64,000 nucleotides of DNA from NCBI GenBank assembly GCA_902766745.1, contig CACXES010000041.1:62001-126000 (forward strand), written 5' to 3'. Numbering within the stretch: position 1 is the stretch's first letter; each line of letters opens with the position of its first letter. The DNA comes from an uncultured Ruminococcus sp. (GTDB lineage: Bacteria; Bacillota; Clostridia; Monoglobales; Monoglobaceae). The notes below the pieces were generated by a model. The model was not told the origin of the DNA. It ran no database searches and saw nothing but the letters and a program-made list of their open reading frames with translations. Made by a program: the position numbers and the translations under genes. Shown in pieces: positions 1 through 7,626 of this stretch.

Positions 1-449
1 AGAGCAAGACCGTCAGCCTTTATAACAATCGGAAATTTGTTTTGACGTTCAATATACGCAACTGCATCCGCACTGTTGTCAAATACCTCATAATCCGCTG
101 TCGGGATGTTATATTTCTTCATCAGGTTCTTTGAAAACGCTTTGCTTCCCTCAATTATTGCCGCTGCCTTATTAGGGCCGAAGGCACGTATTCCCTCCGC
201 CTCAAAGGCGTCAACCGCTCCCGCGGCAAGCGGATCGTCCGGCGCAACCACAACCATATCTATTTTATTTTCCTTGGCAAAGTCGACAAGCTTATCAAAT
301 TCCATAACCTTTATCGGAACACATTCCGCAAGCTGTGCTATGCCACCGTTCCCCGGAGCGCAATATATCTTTGTTACCCTTTTACTTTGATTCAGTTTCC
401 ATACTATAGTGTGCTCTCTTCCTCCGCTTCCAATAACCAATACCTTCAT
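1..449 (-). CDS. purD: Phosphoribosylamine--glycine ligase, N-terminal part (cut by window edge)
   Basis: Catalyses ATP-dependent joining of glycine to 5-phosphoribosylamine, the second step of de novo purine synthesis, in the cytoplasm. The 149 visible residues begin MKVLVIGSGGREHT, the typical PurD N-terminus with its glycine-rich loop. They continue through PGNGGIA, the VVVAPDDPLAAG segment (usually GPE in the family) and GPNKAAAIIEGSKAF, and end at the start of the ATP-grasp domain (IVIKADGLA). The ATG at 447-449 is preceded by an AAAGGATG ribosome-binding site. The gene continues left of the window, so the catalytic C-terminal half is not seen. The identification rests on ordered family motifs and is secure. 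Confidence 0.93.
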   Translation of the reverse strand, partial: MKVLVIGSGGREHTIVWKLNQSKRVTKIYCAPGNGGIAQLAECVPIKVMEFDKLVDFAKENKIDMVVVAPDDPLAAGAVDAFEAEGIRAFGPNKAAAIIEGSKAFSKNLMKKYNIPTADYEVFDNSADAVAYIERQNKFPIVIKADGLA

Positions 450-501
450 TTTCAGTCATCCTTTCGTTTGTTTCATCTTATGCATTTATCTGAATAAAGT
501 A

Positions 502-1410
502 TTAATTTTCACTTCCGGACGAGTGTTTTGTCCTTGGATGCGATTTATTATATACCTCATTCAATTTATTTTCTATTGCCTCTCTGTATACAAGTGTTGA
601 TGCAATGTCGGAATGTCCCATCATTTCCTGAACAGACTTTAAATCCGCACCATTCTCCAATAGATGCATGGCAAAAGTATGTCTCAGAGTATGAGGAGTA
701 ATGTCTCCTGACAATCCCGATACACGCTGGTACTTTTTGACCATCTTCCAAACTCCCTGCCGTGTCAAGGGCTTACCCTTAAGGTTTAAAAATAATATAT
801 CGGTCTTGTCCGAATCCGGAATTTCCGAACGCCGTTCCACATATTTCCCGATACATTCACGGGCATATGCATATATGGGTATTATTCTCTCTTTATTATT
901 GCCGGCTGAGCAATAAATATATCCAACCGACAAATTTACGTCGCTTGTTTTAAGATCAAGTAAGTCCGATACTCGCATACCCGTAGCATATAAAAGCTCA
1001 AGTATAGCCTTGTCGCGGCAGGTCTTGATTTTATTTCCGCTGGGAGCATCCAGCAAAACGTTTATCTGAAATTCGGTAAGTGATGACGGCATCCTCTTCT
1101 TCGCTTTAAATCCATGCATATTATCAGTCGGATTAGCTGTAACAACTCCTGCCTTCACCAGGTATTTAAACATAGATTTAATAGCAGACAGGGTTCTGCT
1201 TGCCGTAGCCGCCGAACTACCCATTGTTTGTATATGTAAAAGATAATCCAAGATTACAGTAGTACCGACTTCGGTCGCTGAGTTTATATTCATCTCACGG
1301 AGATAATCGGAAAATTTTGACAGATCATGTCTGTAAGACTTAATGGTATTAACCGATGCGTTTCGCTTGACCTTAATGTAATCCAAAAAATCTTCAACAG
1401 TCTTTTCCAT
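502..1410 (-). CDS. xerD: Site-specific tyrosine recombinase, XerD type
   Basis: Likely the chromosomal dimer-resolving recombinase acting at dif. At 302 residues it has the usual Xer length: an N-terminal SAM-like core-binding domain (about 1-90) and a C-terminal catalytic domain. All catalytic residues are visible: Arg146 (ATGMRVSDL), Lys173, His240 and Arg243 (HTLRH), His266 (MGHSD) and nucleophile Tyr275, close to E. coli XerD spacing. An in-frame start 21 codons upstream exists, but the ATG at 1408-1410 follows a strong GGAGGGAG site and gives the normal N-terminus (MEKTVEDFLDYI). It sits just downstream of spoIIM, as in many Bacilli and Clostridia, which argues for a housekeeping Xer rather than a phage integrase. 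XerC versus XerD cannot be settled from this gene alone. Confidence 0.88.
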   Translation of the reverse strand: MEKTVEDFLDYIKVKRNASVNTIKSYRHDLSKFSDYLREMNINSATEVGTTVILDYLLHIQTMGSSAATASRTLSAIKSMFKYLVKAGVVTANPTDNMHGFKAKKRMPSSLTEFQINVLLDAPSGNKIKTCRDKAILELLYATGMRVSDLLDLKTSDVNLSVGYIYCSAGNNKERIIPIYAYARECIGKYVERRSEIPDSDKTDILFLNLKGKPLTRQGVWKMVKKYQRVSGLSGDITPHTLRHTFAMHLLENGADLKSVQEMMGHSDIASTLVYREAIENKLNEVYNKSHPRTKHSSGSEN

Positions 1411-1438
1411 TTTTCTCCCTCCTATCATACGCATATAT

Positions 1439-1467
1439 ATTGTACATAATTCTCTGCGTTTTGACAA
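1439..1467 (-). promoter_or_regulatory. Sigma-A promoter of xerD
   Basis: On the minus strand TTGTCA (1462-1467) is followed after exactly 17 bp by TACAAT (1439-1444), about 30 bp upstream of the xerD start. It lies in the gap between spoIIM and xerD, so xerD can be transcribed on its own. Confidence 0.6.
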
Positions 1468-1493
1468 TAGCAAATTTAAAAAAATTTAAAATT

Positions 1494-2114
1494 TTATTGA
1501 AATCCGGTACACAATGGCTTGATAATTGCGGGAATTATATATGCTTCTATACAGCTGCACAAAATTATAACACCTACCGCCGCTGCTGTCAAGCCTCCGC
1601 TTCCGATAATGGCTTGTCTTTGACGCTGTTTCGAAACCGACCTTATATGTCGCGATGAAAGCGATGAATTTAATCTGTATGCGGAGTATATAACAAGCAT
1701 GGGAATAAATATAATATTCTGGAAAAAAAGCATCAGGAAGCCGAGTGCAAATCCACCGATCCCGCCCCATTCGACCATATATGCCACTGTATATCCCATA
1801 GACAGACTGCGTGAAGCAACTTCGATAAAATTGAGCGGAATCAGCCACAAAGCCCGTCCGGAAAGCCATATCAGAAAAAATATACGTCCGTAAGACAGAA
1901 GCGAACGAAGAAACACCTCTGTCACTGATATTCCGCGCATATTATAGGAATAAATAAAATCGTCGACACATTCAAAGCCATCGGAGGTATTCGTACCCGT
2001 TTCAATAACCGCACCGGCTATAACTCCGACCACGAACAAAGCTGATATACCCATTAGCTTTATACGATTTTCATAGAAATTTTCAGACAGCTTCTCTTTT
2101 AGGTTTTTCGGCAT
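1494..2114 (-). CDS. spoIIM: Stage II sporulation protein M (SpoIIM)
   Basis: An integral membrane protein of 206 residues. SpoIIM is part of the SpoIID-SpoIIM-SpoIIP peptidoglycan-remodelling machine that drives engulfment of the forespore. The sequence shows a short basic N-terminus, a first membrane segment (about 20-40), an outside loop with GTNTSDGF, and a run of hydrophobic segments containing the GRALWLIPLNFIEVASRSLSMGYT region and FFQNIIFIPMLVIYS, as usual in the family. The track start eight codons upstream lacks a good ribosome-binding site, whereas the ATG at 2112-2114 follows GAGGAG. Its position immediately before xerD matches the Firmicutes gene order. A sigma-E promoter is expected but I could not identify a convincing one. 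Confidence 0.83.
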   Translation of the reverse strand: MPKNLKEKLSENFYENRIKLMGISALFVVGVIAGAVIETGTNTSDGFECVDDFIYSYNMRGISVTEVFLRSLLSYGRIFFLIWLSGRALWLIPLNFIEVASRSLSMGYTVAYMVEWGGIGGFALGFLMLFFQNIIFIPMLVIYSAYRLNSSLSSRHIRSVSKQRQRQAIIGSGGLTAAAVGVIILCSCIEAYIIPAIIKPLCTGFQ

Positions 2115-2204
2115 TTTCTTGTCTCCTCGTATATTCATAATTAATATACTATATGAAAGCTAATGCCGAAAAAGACCGGATCAGAAAATGATTTTACAAT
2201 TTAT

Positions 2205-3062
2205 TCAGTCGCACACTATTCCTTTTTCCAGATACACTTTTATCTTTTTGAGGGATTTTTCAGCCTCCGCCCTTCCGAGGTCGTAAACCGCCTGAAGCTT
2301 GTTCGGATCCTTTTCGGTTTTTCCTATATTAATTGGAGTCGAGGGACGTATAACAAGCACCTCGCCCAGCTTTTCCTTGTTTCTCAGGCGCATCACTTTA
2401 TTATTGTAATTTTCAGCTCGAGAAATAATTCTCTTAACAAATTCCGGATACTTACGATAGTATAATTTAACAGGAAGCTTCGGTACGGACTTCTTTTTGT
2501 AGTTTATATCTCTTGTAAGTACAACTATCTGCCTGTCATAGCCCATTTCGGCAAACTTTTCAAAGGGTATGCTGTCCGAAATTCCGCCATCAAGATACAG
2601 ATTTTCGTTTATTTCCACAGGCTTTGAAACAAACGGCATCGACGCCGATGCACGCAAAACATCCATTTGCTCAAAACCGCTGTTGATTTTTATATATTCG
2701 GGCTTTCCGCTTTTAATATTTGTTATTACAGCGTAAAACGGTATACCGGAGCGGATAAAGGCTTCATCGTCGAATTTATCAAGCTCACGAGGTACCGTCC
2801 CGTACGCAAAATCCGTGTTAAATATATTCCCTGTTTTTAAAAGCAGCTTCAGACTCATATAGTTTTTATCTGAATTAAAACGTTTATTATATCTAATTAC
2901 TCTGCCTGTCTGACCCGAAAGATAGTTTACTCCGAATACGGCTCCTGCAGATACACCTATAATTCCGTCGAAAGCTATGCCGTTCTCATAAAGTACATCT
3001 GTAACGCCTGCCGTGAACATTCCGCGCATCGCTCCGCCCTCGAGTACAAGTCCGGTTTTCAT
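2205..3062 (-). CDS. Patatin-like phospholipase family protein
   Basis: A 285-residue predicted acyl hydrolase of the patatin family with a Ser-Asp catalytic dyad. The N-terminal oxyanion loop is GGAMRG (9-14), the nucleophile elbow is GVSAG with Ser38, and the catalytic Asp is in LDGG (Asp158) followed by ISDSIPF. There is no signal peptide or membrane segment, so it probably acts in the cytoplasm on lipid esters; the substrate cannot be told. It resembles the bacterial YjjU/RssA-like group by length and motif spacing. It has its own promoter (3117-3145) and ends about 90 bp before spoIIM. The start ATG is preceded by GAGGTG and AAAAGG. Confidence 0.87.
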   Translation of the reverse strand: MKTGLVLEGGAMRGMFTAGVTDVLYENGIAFDGIIGVSAGAVFGVNYLSGQTGRVIRYNKRFNSDKNYMSLKLLLKTGNIFNTDFAYGTVPRELDKFDDEAFIRSGIPFYAVITNIKSGKPEYIKINSGFEQMDVLRASASMPFVSKPVEINENLYLDGGISDSIPFEKFAEMGYDRQIVVLTRDINYKKKSVPKLPVKLYYRKYPEFVKRIISRAENYNNKVMRLRNKEKLGEVLVIRPSTPINIGKTEKDPNKLQAVYDLGRAEAEKSLKKIKVYLEKGIVCD

Positions 3063-3116
3063 ATGACCTTTTCACCTCATCAAATTTCATTCTTAAAAAG
3101 AAGTTATCCGATAAAG

Positions 3117-3145
3117 ATTATAACATTTTTTTATGCAATTTTCAA
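3117..3145 (-). promoter_or_regulatory. Sigma-A promoter of the patatin-like gene
   Basis: On the minus strand TTGAAA (3140-3145), 17-bp spacer, TATAAT (3117-3122), about 55 bp before the ATG at 3062. It fires away from the nifJ promoter in the same 334-bp gap, so the two genes are divergent. Confidence 0.65.
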
Positions 3146-3271
3146 GAGCGATTACTCACTCTGACACCATATTTACCGGATATTCGGCCGTTTTAATCTA
3201 AATTGTCGAATTTTTTGGTGTAAACGCACAAAATTTTCTAATATCTTTTTCAGATTTTTTCAAAAAACTAT

Positions 3272-3300
3272 TTGAAATTCCGACAATGTTATGGTATACT
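3272..3300 (+). promoter_or_regulatory. Sigma-A promoter of nifJ
   Basis: TTGAAA (3272-3277), 17-bp spacer, TATACT (3295-3300). Transcription should begin near 3307, giving a leader of about 90 nt before the nifJ ATG. The leader carries a small hairpin (GCTGTA/TACAGC, 3313-3329) and two copies of TTAATTAA at 3342-3349 and 3362-3369. No recognisable Rex or other known operator was seen. Confidence 0.65.
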
Positions 3301-3396
3301 TATTTATTGATGGCTGTATGCATTACAGCAGCGGCTGTCGCTTAATTAAATTCAAAAAAAATTAATTAACATTTTTATTTTACAGGAGGTAAAATC

Positions 3397-6300
3397 ATGG
3401 CTAAACATTTTAAGACCATGGACGGTAACTGCGCCGCAGCCCATTGCGCGTATGCTTTCACTGAGGTTGCAGCTATCTACCCGATCACTCCTTCGTCAAC
3501 TATGGCTGAATACGTTGATGAGTGGAGCGCTAAGGGTCAAAAAAACATTTTCGGAGAAACTGTCGAGGTTGTTGAAATGCAGTCTGAGGCCGGTGCCGCA
3601 GGTGCCGTTCACGGCTCACTTCAGGCAGGTGCTCTGACAACCACATTCACAGCTTCACAGGGTCTGCTTCTTATGATCCCCAACATGTACAAAATCGCAG
3701 GTGAGCTTCTCCCCACGGTTTTCCACGTAAGCGCCAGAGCTATTGCGGCTCACGCACTTAATATCTTCGGCGATCATCAGGATGTTATGGCTTGCCGTCA
3801 GACAGGCTTCGCAATGCTCGCATCGGGCGGCGTTCAGGAGGTTATGGACCTTGCCGGCGTTGCTCATCTTTCCGCTATCAAGGGCAGAGTTCCCTTCCTT
3901 CACTTCTTTGACGGTTTCAGAACCTCTCACGAAATTCAGAAGGTTGAGGTTATGGAGTATGATGACCTTAAGTCTCTGATAGATCAGGATGCTTTGAAGG
4001 AATTCAAAGACCGTGCTCTCAATCCCGAACACCCTGTACTCAGAGGTACCGCACAGAACGGTGATATATACTTCCAGGGAAGAGAAGCTTCAAACAAATA
4101 TTATGAAGCAATTCCCGATATCGTTGCGGATTACATGAAAGAAATATCCAAGATTACGGGTCGTACATACAAGCCCTTTAACTACTACGGTGCAGAGGAT
4201 GCAACCGAGGTTGTTGTTGCAATGGGCAGCGTATGTCAGGCTCTTGAAGAAACCGTTGACTATCTCAACGCTGCAGGCAGAAAGGTCGGCGTACTTGAGG
4301 TTCACCTTTATCGTCCTTTCTCCGCAAAGTATTTCTTCGATGTAATGCCCAAGAGCGTTAAAAAGATTGCAGTTCTCGACAGAACCAAGGAACCCGGTTC
4401 TCTCGGCGAACCTTTGTATCTCGATGTATGCAGCCTTTACAAGGATTGCAGCAACGCTCCTATGATTGTAGGCGGACGTTACGGCTTGGGTTCAAAGGAT
4501 ACAACTCCGACTCAGCTCGTTGCCGTATTTGACAATCTTAATGCAGCAGAGCCTAAGAACGGCTTTACCATCGGTATTGTCGATGATGTAACGGGTCTTT
4601 CTCTTGAACTCGGCGAGAGAGTTAACGCTGCTCCCGCAGGCACTACACGCTGTAAGTTCTGGGGCTTCGGTTCCGACGGTACTGTCGGTGCAAACAAGGA
4701 TGCCATCAAGATTATCGGTGATAACACCGATCTTTACGCACAGGCATACTTTGATTATGACTCCAAGAAATCCGGCGGTGTAACCATGTCTCACTTGAGA
4801 TTCGGTGAAACCCCGATTAAATCCACCTATCTTCTGGACGAGGCTGATTACATTGCATGTCACAAGCCTGCTTACGTATATCAGTACGATGTGCTTGAGG
4901 GTCTCAAAAAGGGCGGCACCTTCCTTTTGAACTGCGTATGGACCCCTGAGGAGCTTGACGAAAAGCTGCCTGCACACGTTAAGAAATACATTGCGGAAAA
5001 CGATATAAACTTCTATATCATAAACGCAGTAGACGTTGCAGTTAAAGTCGGACTCGGCCCAACTCGTATCAACATGGTTACACAGAGTGCGTTCTTTAAG
5101 CTTTCTGAGGTTATTCCCTTTGATAAGGCGGTAACTCTTATTAAAGAAGCAATCAAAAAGACCTACGGTAAGAAGGGTGACGAAATCGTTAAGATGAACT
5201 GTGATGCCGTTGACGGTGCAATAGATGCTTTGGTTAAGATTGACGTTCCCGATGCATGGAAGAACGCTGTTGATGAGGATACAACCGATAACTCAAGACC
5301 TGAGTTTATCAAGAAGCTCGTTGACCCCGTAAACGCTCAGAGAGGTAACAAGCTGCCTGTCAGCGTATTTGACGGCAGAGAAGACGGTACCTTCGAGACC
5401 GGAACTTCAAGATATGAGAAGAGAGGCGTTGCCGTTCTCGTTCCGGAATGGAATATTGATAACTGTATCCAGTGTAATCAGTGCTCGCTGGTATGTCCGC
5501 ACGCTGCTATTCGTCCTGTTCTCGTTAATGAAGCAGAAAAGGCTGCGGCTCCCGAGTCGTTTAAAACAAAGAAGGCTGTCGGAAAAGGCTTTGAAGGACT
5601 TGAATTCAGAGTTCAGGTATCTCCGCTTGACTGTCTCGGCTGCGGTGTTTGTGCTAATGTTTGTCCCGCACCTAAGGCAAAGGCTCTTGTTATGAAGCCC
5701 ATAGACGATGTAACTCCTACCGAGGAGCCTAACTGGGAATATGGTATAAATCAGGTAGAAAACAAGGCATATCTTGTAGACACTACTACAAATATAAAGA
5801 ATTCACAGTTTGCACAGCCGTATCTTGAATTCTCCGGCGCATGTGCGGGCTGCGGTGAAACACCGTATATTAAACTTATTACTCAGCTCTTTGGTGACAG
5901 AATGATGGTTGCGAACGCAACAGGCTGTACCTCTATCTGGGGCGGAAGCGCACCTTCAATGCCTTACTGCAAGGATAAGAACGGCAGAGGTCCTGCATGG
6001 GCTAACTCTCTGTTCGAGGATAATGCTGAATTCGGTCTCGGTATGGTAATGGCTAACAATAAAATTAAAGCTACACTCTCATCCAGAATGGACGAGGCTA
6101 TGGATGCCGTATCACCTGAGCTTGCTGATGCATTTAAGGAATGGCAGGAAGCTAAGGAAGACGCTGTCGGCTCTAAGGCTGCTGCTGACAAGATAGAAGC
6201 TTTGATAGGCAAAGAGGATATGTCCAACGCTGCGGTAAAAGAAATTGCCGACAGAACAGACTTCCTTGTTAAGCGTTCACAGTGGGTATTCGGCGGCGAC

Positions 6301-6927
6301 GGCTGGGCTTACGATATCGGTTACGGCGGTCTTGACCACGTAATTGCATCCGGTCAGGATATTAATATCTTCGTTGTAGATACCGAGGTATATTCAAATA
6401 CCGGCGGACAGTCCTCGAAGGCTACTCCTACCGCTGCTGTTGCTAAGTTCGCGGCATCCGGTAAGAAGGTTAAGAAAAAGGATTTGGGCATGATTGCTAC
6501 AACCTACGGCTATGTATATGTTGCTCAGATTGCTCTCGGTGCAAATCCCGCACAGGCTCTTAAGGCCATCAAAGAGGCTGAGGCATATCACGGTCCCTCT
6601 CTTGTTATTGCATATGCTCCTTGTATCAACCATGGTATAAAGGCTAAAGGCGGCATGGGTAACTCCATTGCAGAAGAGAAAAAGGCTGTTGAGACAGGTT
6701 ACTGGCACCTTTGGAGATTTAACCCTGAGCTTGCAGAAGAAGGCAAGAATCCGTTTATACTCGATTCTAAGGAACCGACAGGCGAGATCATTGACTTCAT
6801 GATGGGCGAAAACCGCTATCTGATGCTCAAGAAAGGTTACCCCGAAGTTGCGGATCAGCTCTTTGCTAAAGCTGAAAAGGATTTGACCGAAAGATACGAA
6901 GTATATAAGAGAATGGCTAAAGACTAA
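3397..6927 (+). CDS. nifJ: Pyruvate:ferredoxin (flavodoxin) oxidoreductase
   Basis: A single-chain 1176-residue enzyme that oxidises pyruvate with CoA to acetyl-CoA, CO2 and reduced ferredoxin or flavodoxin, the central energy step of clostridial fermentation. Domains in order: the N-terminal pyruvate/TPP-binding domain (MDGNCAAAHCAYAF, then YPITPSS), the gamma/CoA-type middle domain, a two-cluster ferredoxin domain with CxxCxxCxxxC motifs near residues 689 and 745, the third-cluster motif CAGCGE near 815, and the TPP-binding domain near 966 (GGDGWAYDIGYGGLDH, then NTGGQSSKATP). Length and motif order match the whole family. An aggaggt ribosome-binding site precedes the ATG. The codon use (many gct, ggt, aag) suggests high expression. 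A perfect hairpin follows the stop. Confidence 0.97.
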   Translation: MAKHFKTMDGNCAAAHCAYAFTEVAAIYPITPSSTMAEYVDEWSAKGQKNIFGETVEVVEMQSEAGAAGAVHGSLQAGALTTTFTASQGLLLMIPNMYKIAGELLPTVFHVSARAIAAHALNIFGDHQDVMACRQTGFAMLASGGVQEVMDLAGVAHLSAIKGRVPFLHFFDGFRTSHEIQKVEVMEYDDLKSLIDQDALKEFKDRALNPEHPVLRGTAQNGDIYFQGREASNKYYEAIPDIVADYMKEISKITGRTYKPFNYYGAEDATEVVVAMGSVCQALEETVDYLNAAGRKVGVLEVHLYRPFSAKYFFDVMPKSVKKIAVLDRTKEPGSLGEPLYLDVCSLYKDCSNAPMIVGGRYGLGSKDTTPTQLVAVFDNLNAAEPKNGFTIGIVDDVTGLSLELGERVNAAPAGTTRCKFWGFGSDGTVGANKDAIKIIGDNTDLYAQAYFDYDSKKSGGVTMSHLRFGETPIKSTYLLDEADYIACHKPAYVYQYDVLEGLKKGGTFLLNCVWTPEELDEKLPAHVKKYIAENDINFYIINAVDVAVKVGLGPTRINMVTQSAFFKLSEVIPFDKAVTLIKEAIKKTYGKKGDEIVKMNCDAVDGAIDALVKIDVPDAWKNAVDEDTTDNSRPEFIKKLVDPVNAQRGNKLPVSVFDGREDGTFETGTSRYEKRGVAVLVPEWNIDNCIQCNQCSLVCPHAAIRPVLVNEAEKAAAPESFKTKKAVGKGFEGLEFRVQVSPLDCLGCGVCANVCPAPKAKALVMKPIDDVTPTEEPNWEYGINQVENKAYLVDTTTNIKNSQFAQPYLEFSGACAGCGETPYIKLITQLFGDRMMVANATGCTSIWGGSAPSMPYCKDKNGRGPAWANSLFEDNAEFGLGMVMANNKIKATLSSRMDEAMDAVSPELADAFKEWQEAKEDAVGSKAAADKIEALIGKEDMSNAAVKEIADRTDFLVKRSQWVFGGDGWAYDIGYGGLDHVIASGQDINIFVVDTEVYSNTGGQSSKATPTAAVAKFAASGKKVKKKDLGMIATTYGYVYVAQIALGANPAQALKAIKEAEAYHGPSLVIAYAPCINHGIKAKGGMGNSIAEEKKAVETGYWHLWRFNPELAEEGKNPFILDSKEPTGEIIDFMMGENRYLMLKKGYPEVADQLFAKAEKDLTERYEVYKRMAKD

Positions 6928-6937
6928 TCCTTATAAC

Positions 6938-6966
6938 AAGAGCCTCGGCACACTGCCGAGGCTCTT
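6938..6966. terminator. Hairpin terminator between nifJ and nrdG
   Basis: A perfect 13-bp stem (AAGAGCCTCGGCA paired with its complement) with a 3-nt loop lies between the converging nifJ and nrdG genes. It has no clear T-run on either strand, but its position and strength suggest it ends transcription from both sides. Confidence 0.6.
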
Positions 6967-6980
6967 AAATGTTATAAAAA

Positions 6981-7499
6981 TTATTCCCAGAGTATAATCT
7001 TATTTTGTCTGAATGTTTCTTTTAGATCAATCAACCGTTGGTTTGAGGAGCCACGGAATCTGAGTCCTATATTTTTTAAATCATCATCGTATCTGCCATC
7101 CACCAGTACATCAGCCAAATTGAGTATTTCGCGTGTCACTTCACAATTAGAATATCCTCCCTCGGTCAGCAGCTCTTCATAAGTAAAACCGGAATACATC
7201 CAAATCGACTTTTTGGGATATTCTTCCCTAACCCGCTTCAGAAACGGATAAAGCGTCCTTTGGTTTGATGGTTCAAACGGCTCACCGCCCAAGACAGTCA
7301 GACCGCTTATATATGAAGGTTTAAGTAAACTCAAAATATAATTTTCCGTTTCCGCATAGAAAGGCTTTCCATACTCAAAATCCCATGTTTGCGGCTGAAA
7401 ACAGTTTTTACAATGATTTGTACATCCGGATACAAACAGCGAAACCCGTACGCCGACACCGTTTGCAATGTCACAATTTTTTATCTCTCCGTAATGCAA
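6981..7499 (-). CDS. nrdG: Anaerobic ribonucleotide reductase activating enzyme (radical SAM)
   Basis: NrdG uses a [4Fe-4S] cluster and S-adenosylmethionine to create the glycyl radical in NrdD. The cluster ligands are in CTNHCKNC (Cys26, 30, 33 with the start used here), followed by QPQTWDFEYG and the glycine motif LGGEPFEP. The length of about 172 residues is normal. The longest ORF begins at a GTG (7506-7508), but the AGGAG ribosome-binding site touches that codon. The TTG at 7497-7499 lies 8 nt downstream of AGGAG and gives the family N-terminus MHYGEIKNCDIANG, so I place the start there. It lies downstream of nrdD, with a hairpin in between. Confidence 0.92.
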   Translation of the reverse strand: MHYGEIKNCDIANGVGVRVSLFVSGCTNHCKNCFQPQTWDFEYGKPFYAETENYILSLLKPSYISGLTVLGGEPFEPSNQRTLYPFLKRVREEYPKKSIWMYSGFTYEELLTEGGYSNCEVTREILNLADVLVDGRYDDDLKNIGLRFRGSSNQRLIDLKETFRQNKIILWE

Positions 7500-7536
7500 G
7501 CTTCTCACTCCTGTTATATTAAATAATGAGTATAAA

Positions 7537-7563
7537 GCAGCCGAAGCTTAAAAGCTCGGCTGC
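7537..7563 (-). terminator. Hairpin between nrdD and nrdG
   Basis: An inverted repeat (GCAGCCG...CGGCTGC with an inner AGCT pair) lies 63 bp after the nrdD stop and about 37 bp before nrdG. On the minus strand it is followed only by a weak T stretch, so it may act as an attenuating or mRNA-stabilising hairpin that lowers nrdG relative to nrdD. Confidence 0.4.
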
Positions 7564-7626
7564 AATTAATTTATAACTAAATAAAGTTGAATGACGGGAC
7601 TTTGCCACTTATTGAATGTTTTCGGA

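Noticed and set aside
502-1410. Tyrosine recombinase as the integrase of a mobile element
   Set aside because: No attachment-site repeats, phage genes or tRNA are near it, and it sits next to spoIIM as the housekeeping XerD does in other Firmicutes.
3397-6927. Several open frames over 60 codons antisense or out of frame inside nifJ
   Set aside because: They lack ribosome-binding sites and family motifs; they arise because nifJ uses a restricted codon set that leaves other frames open.
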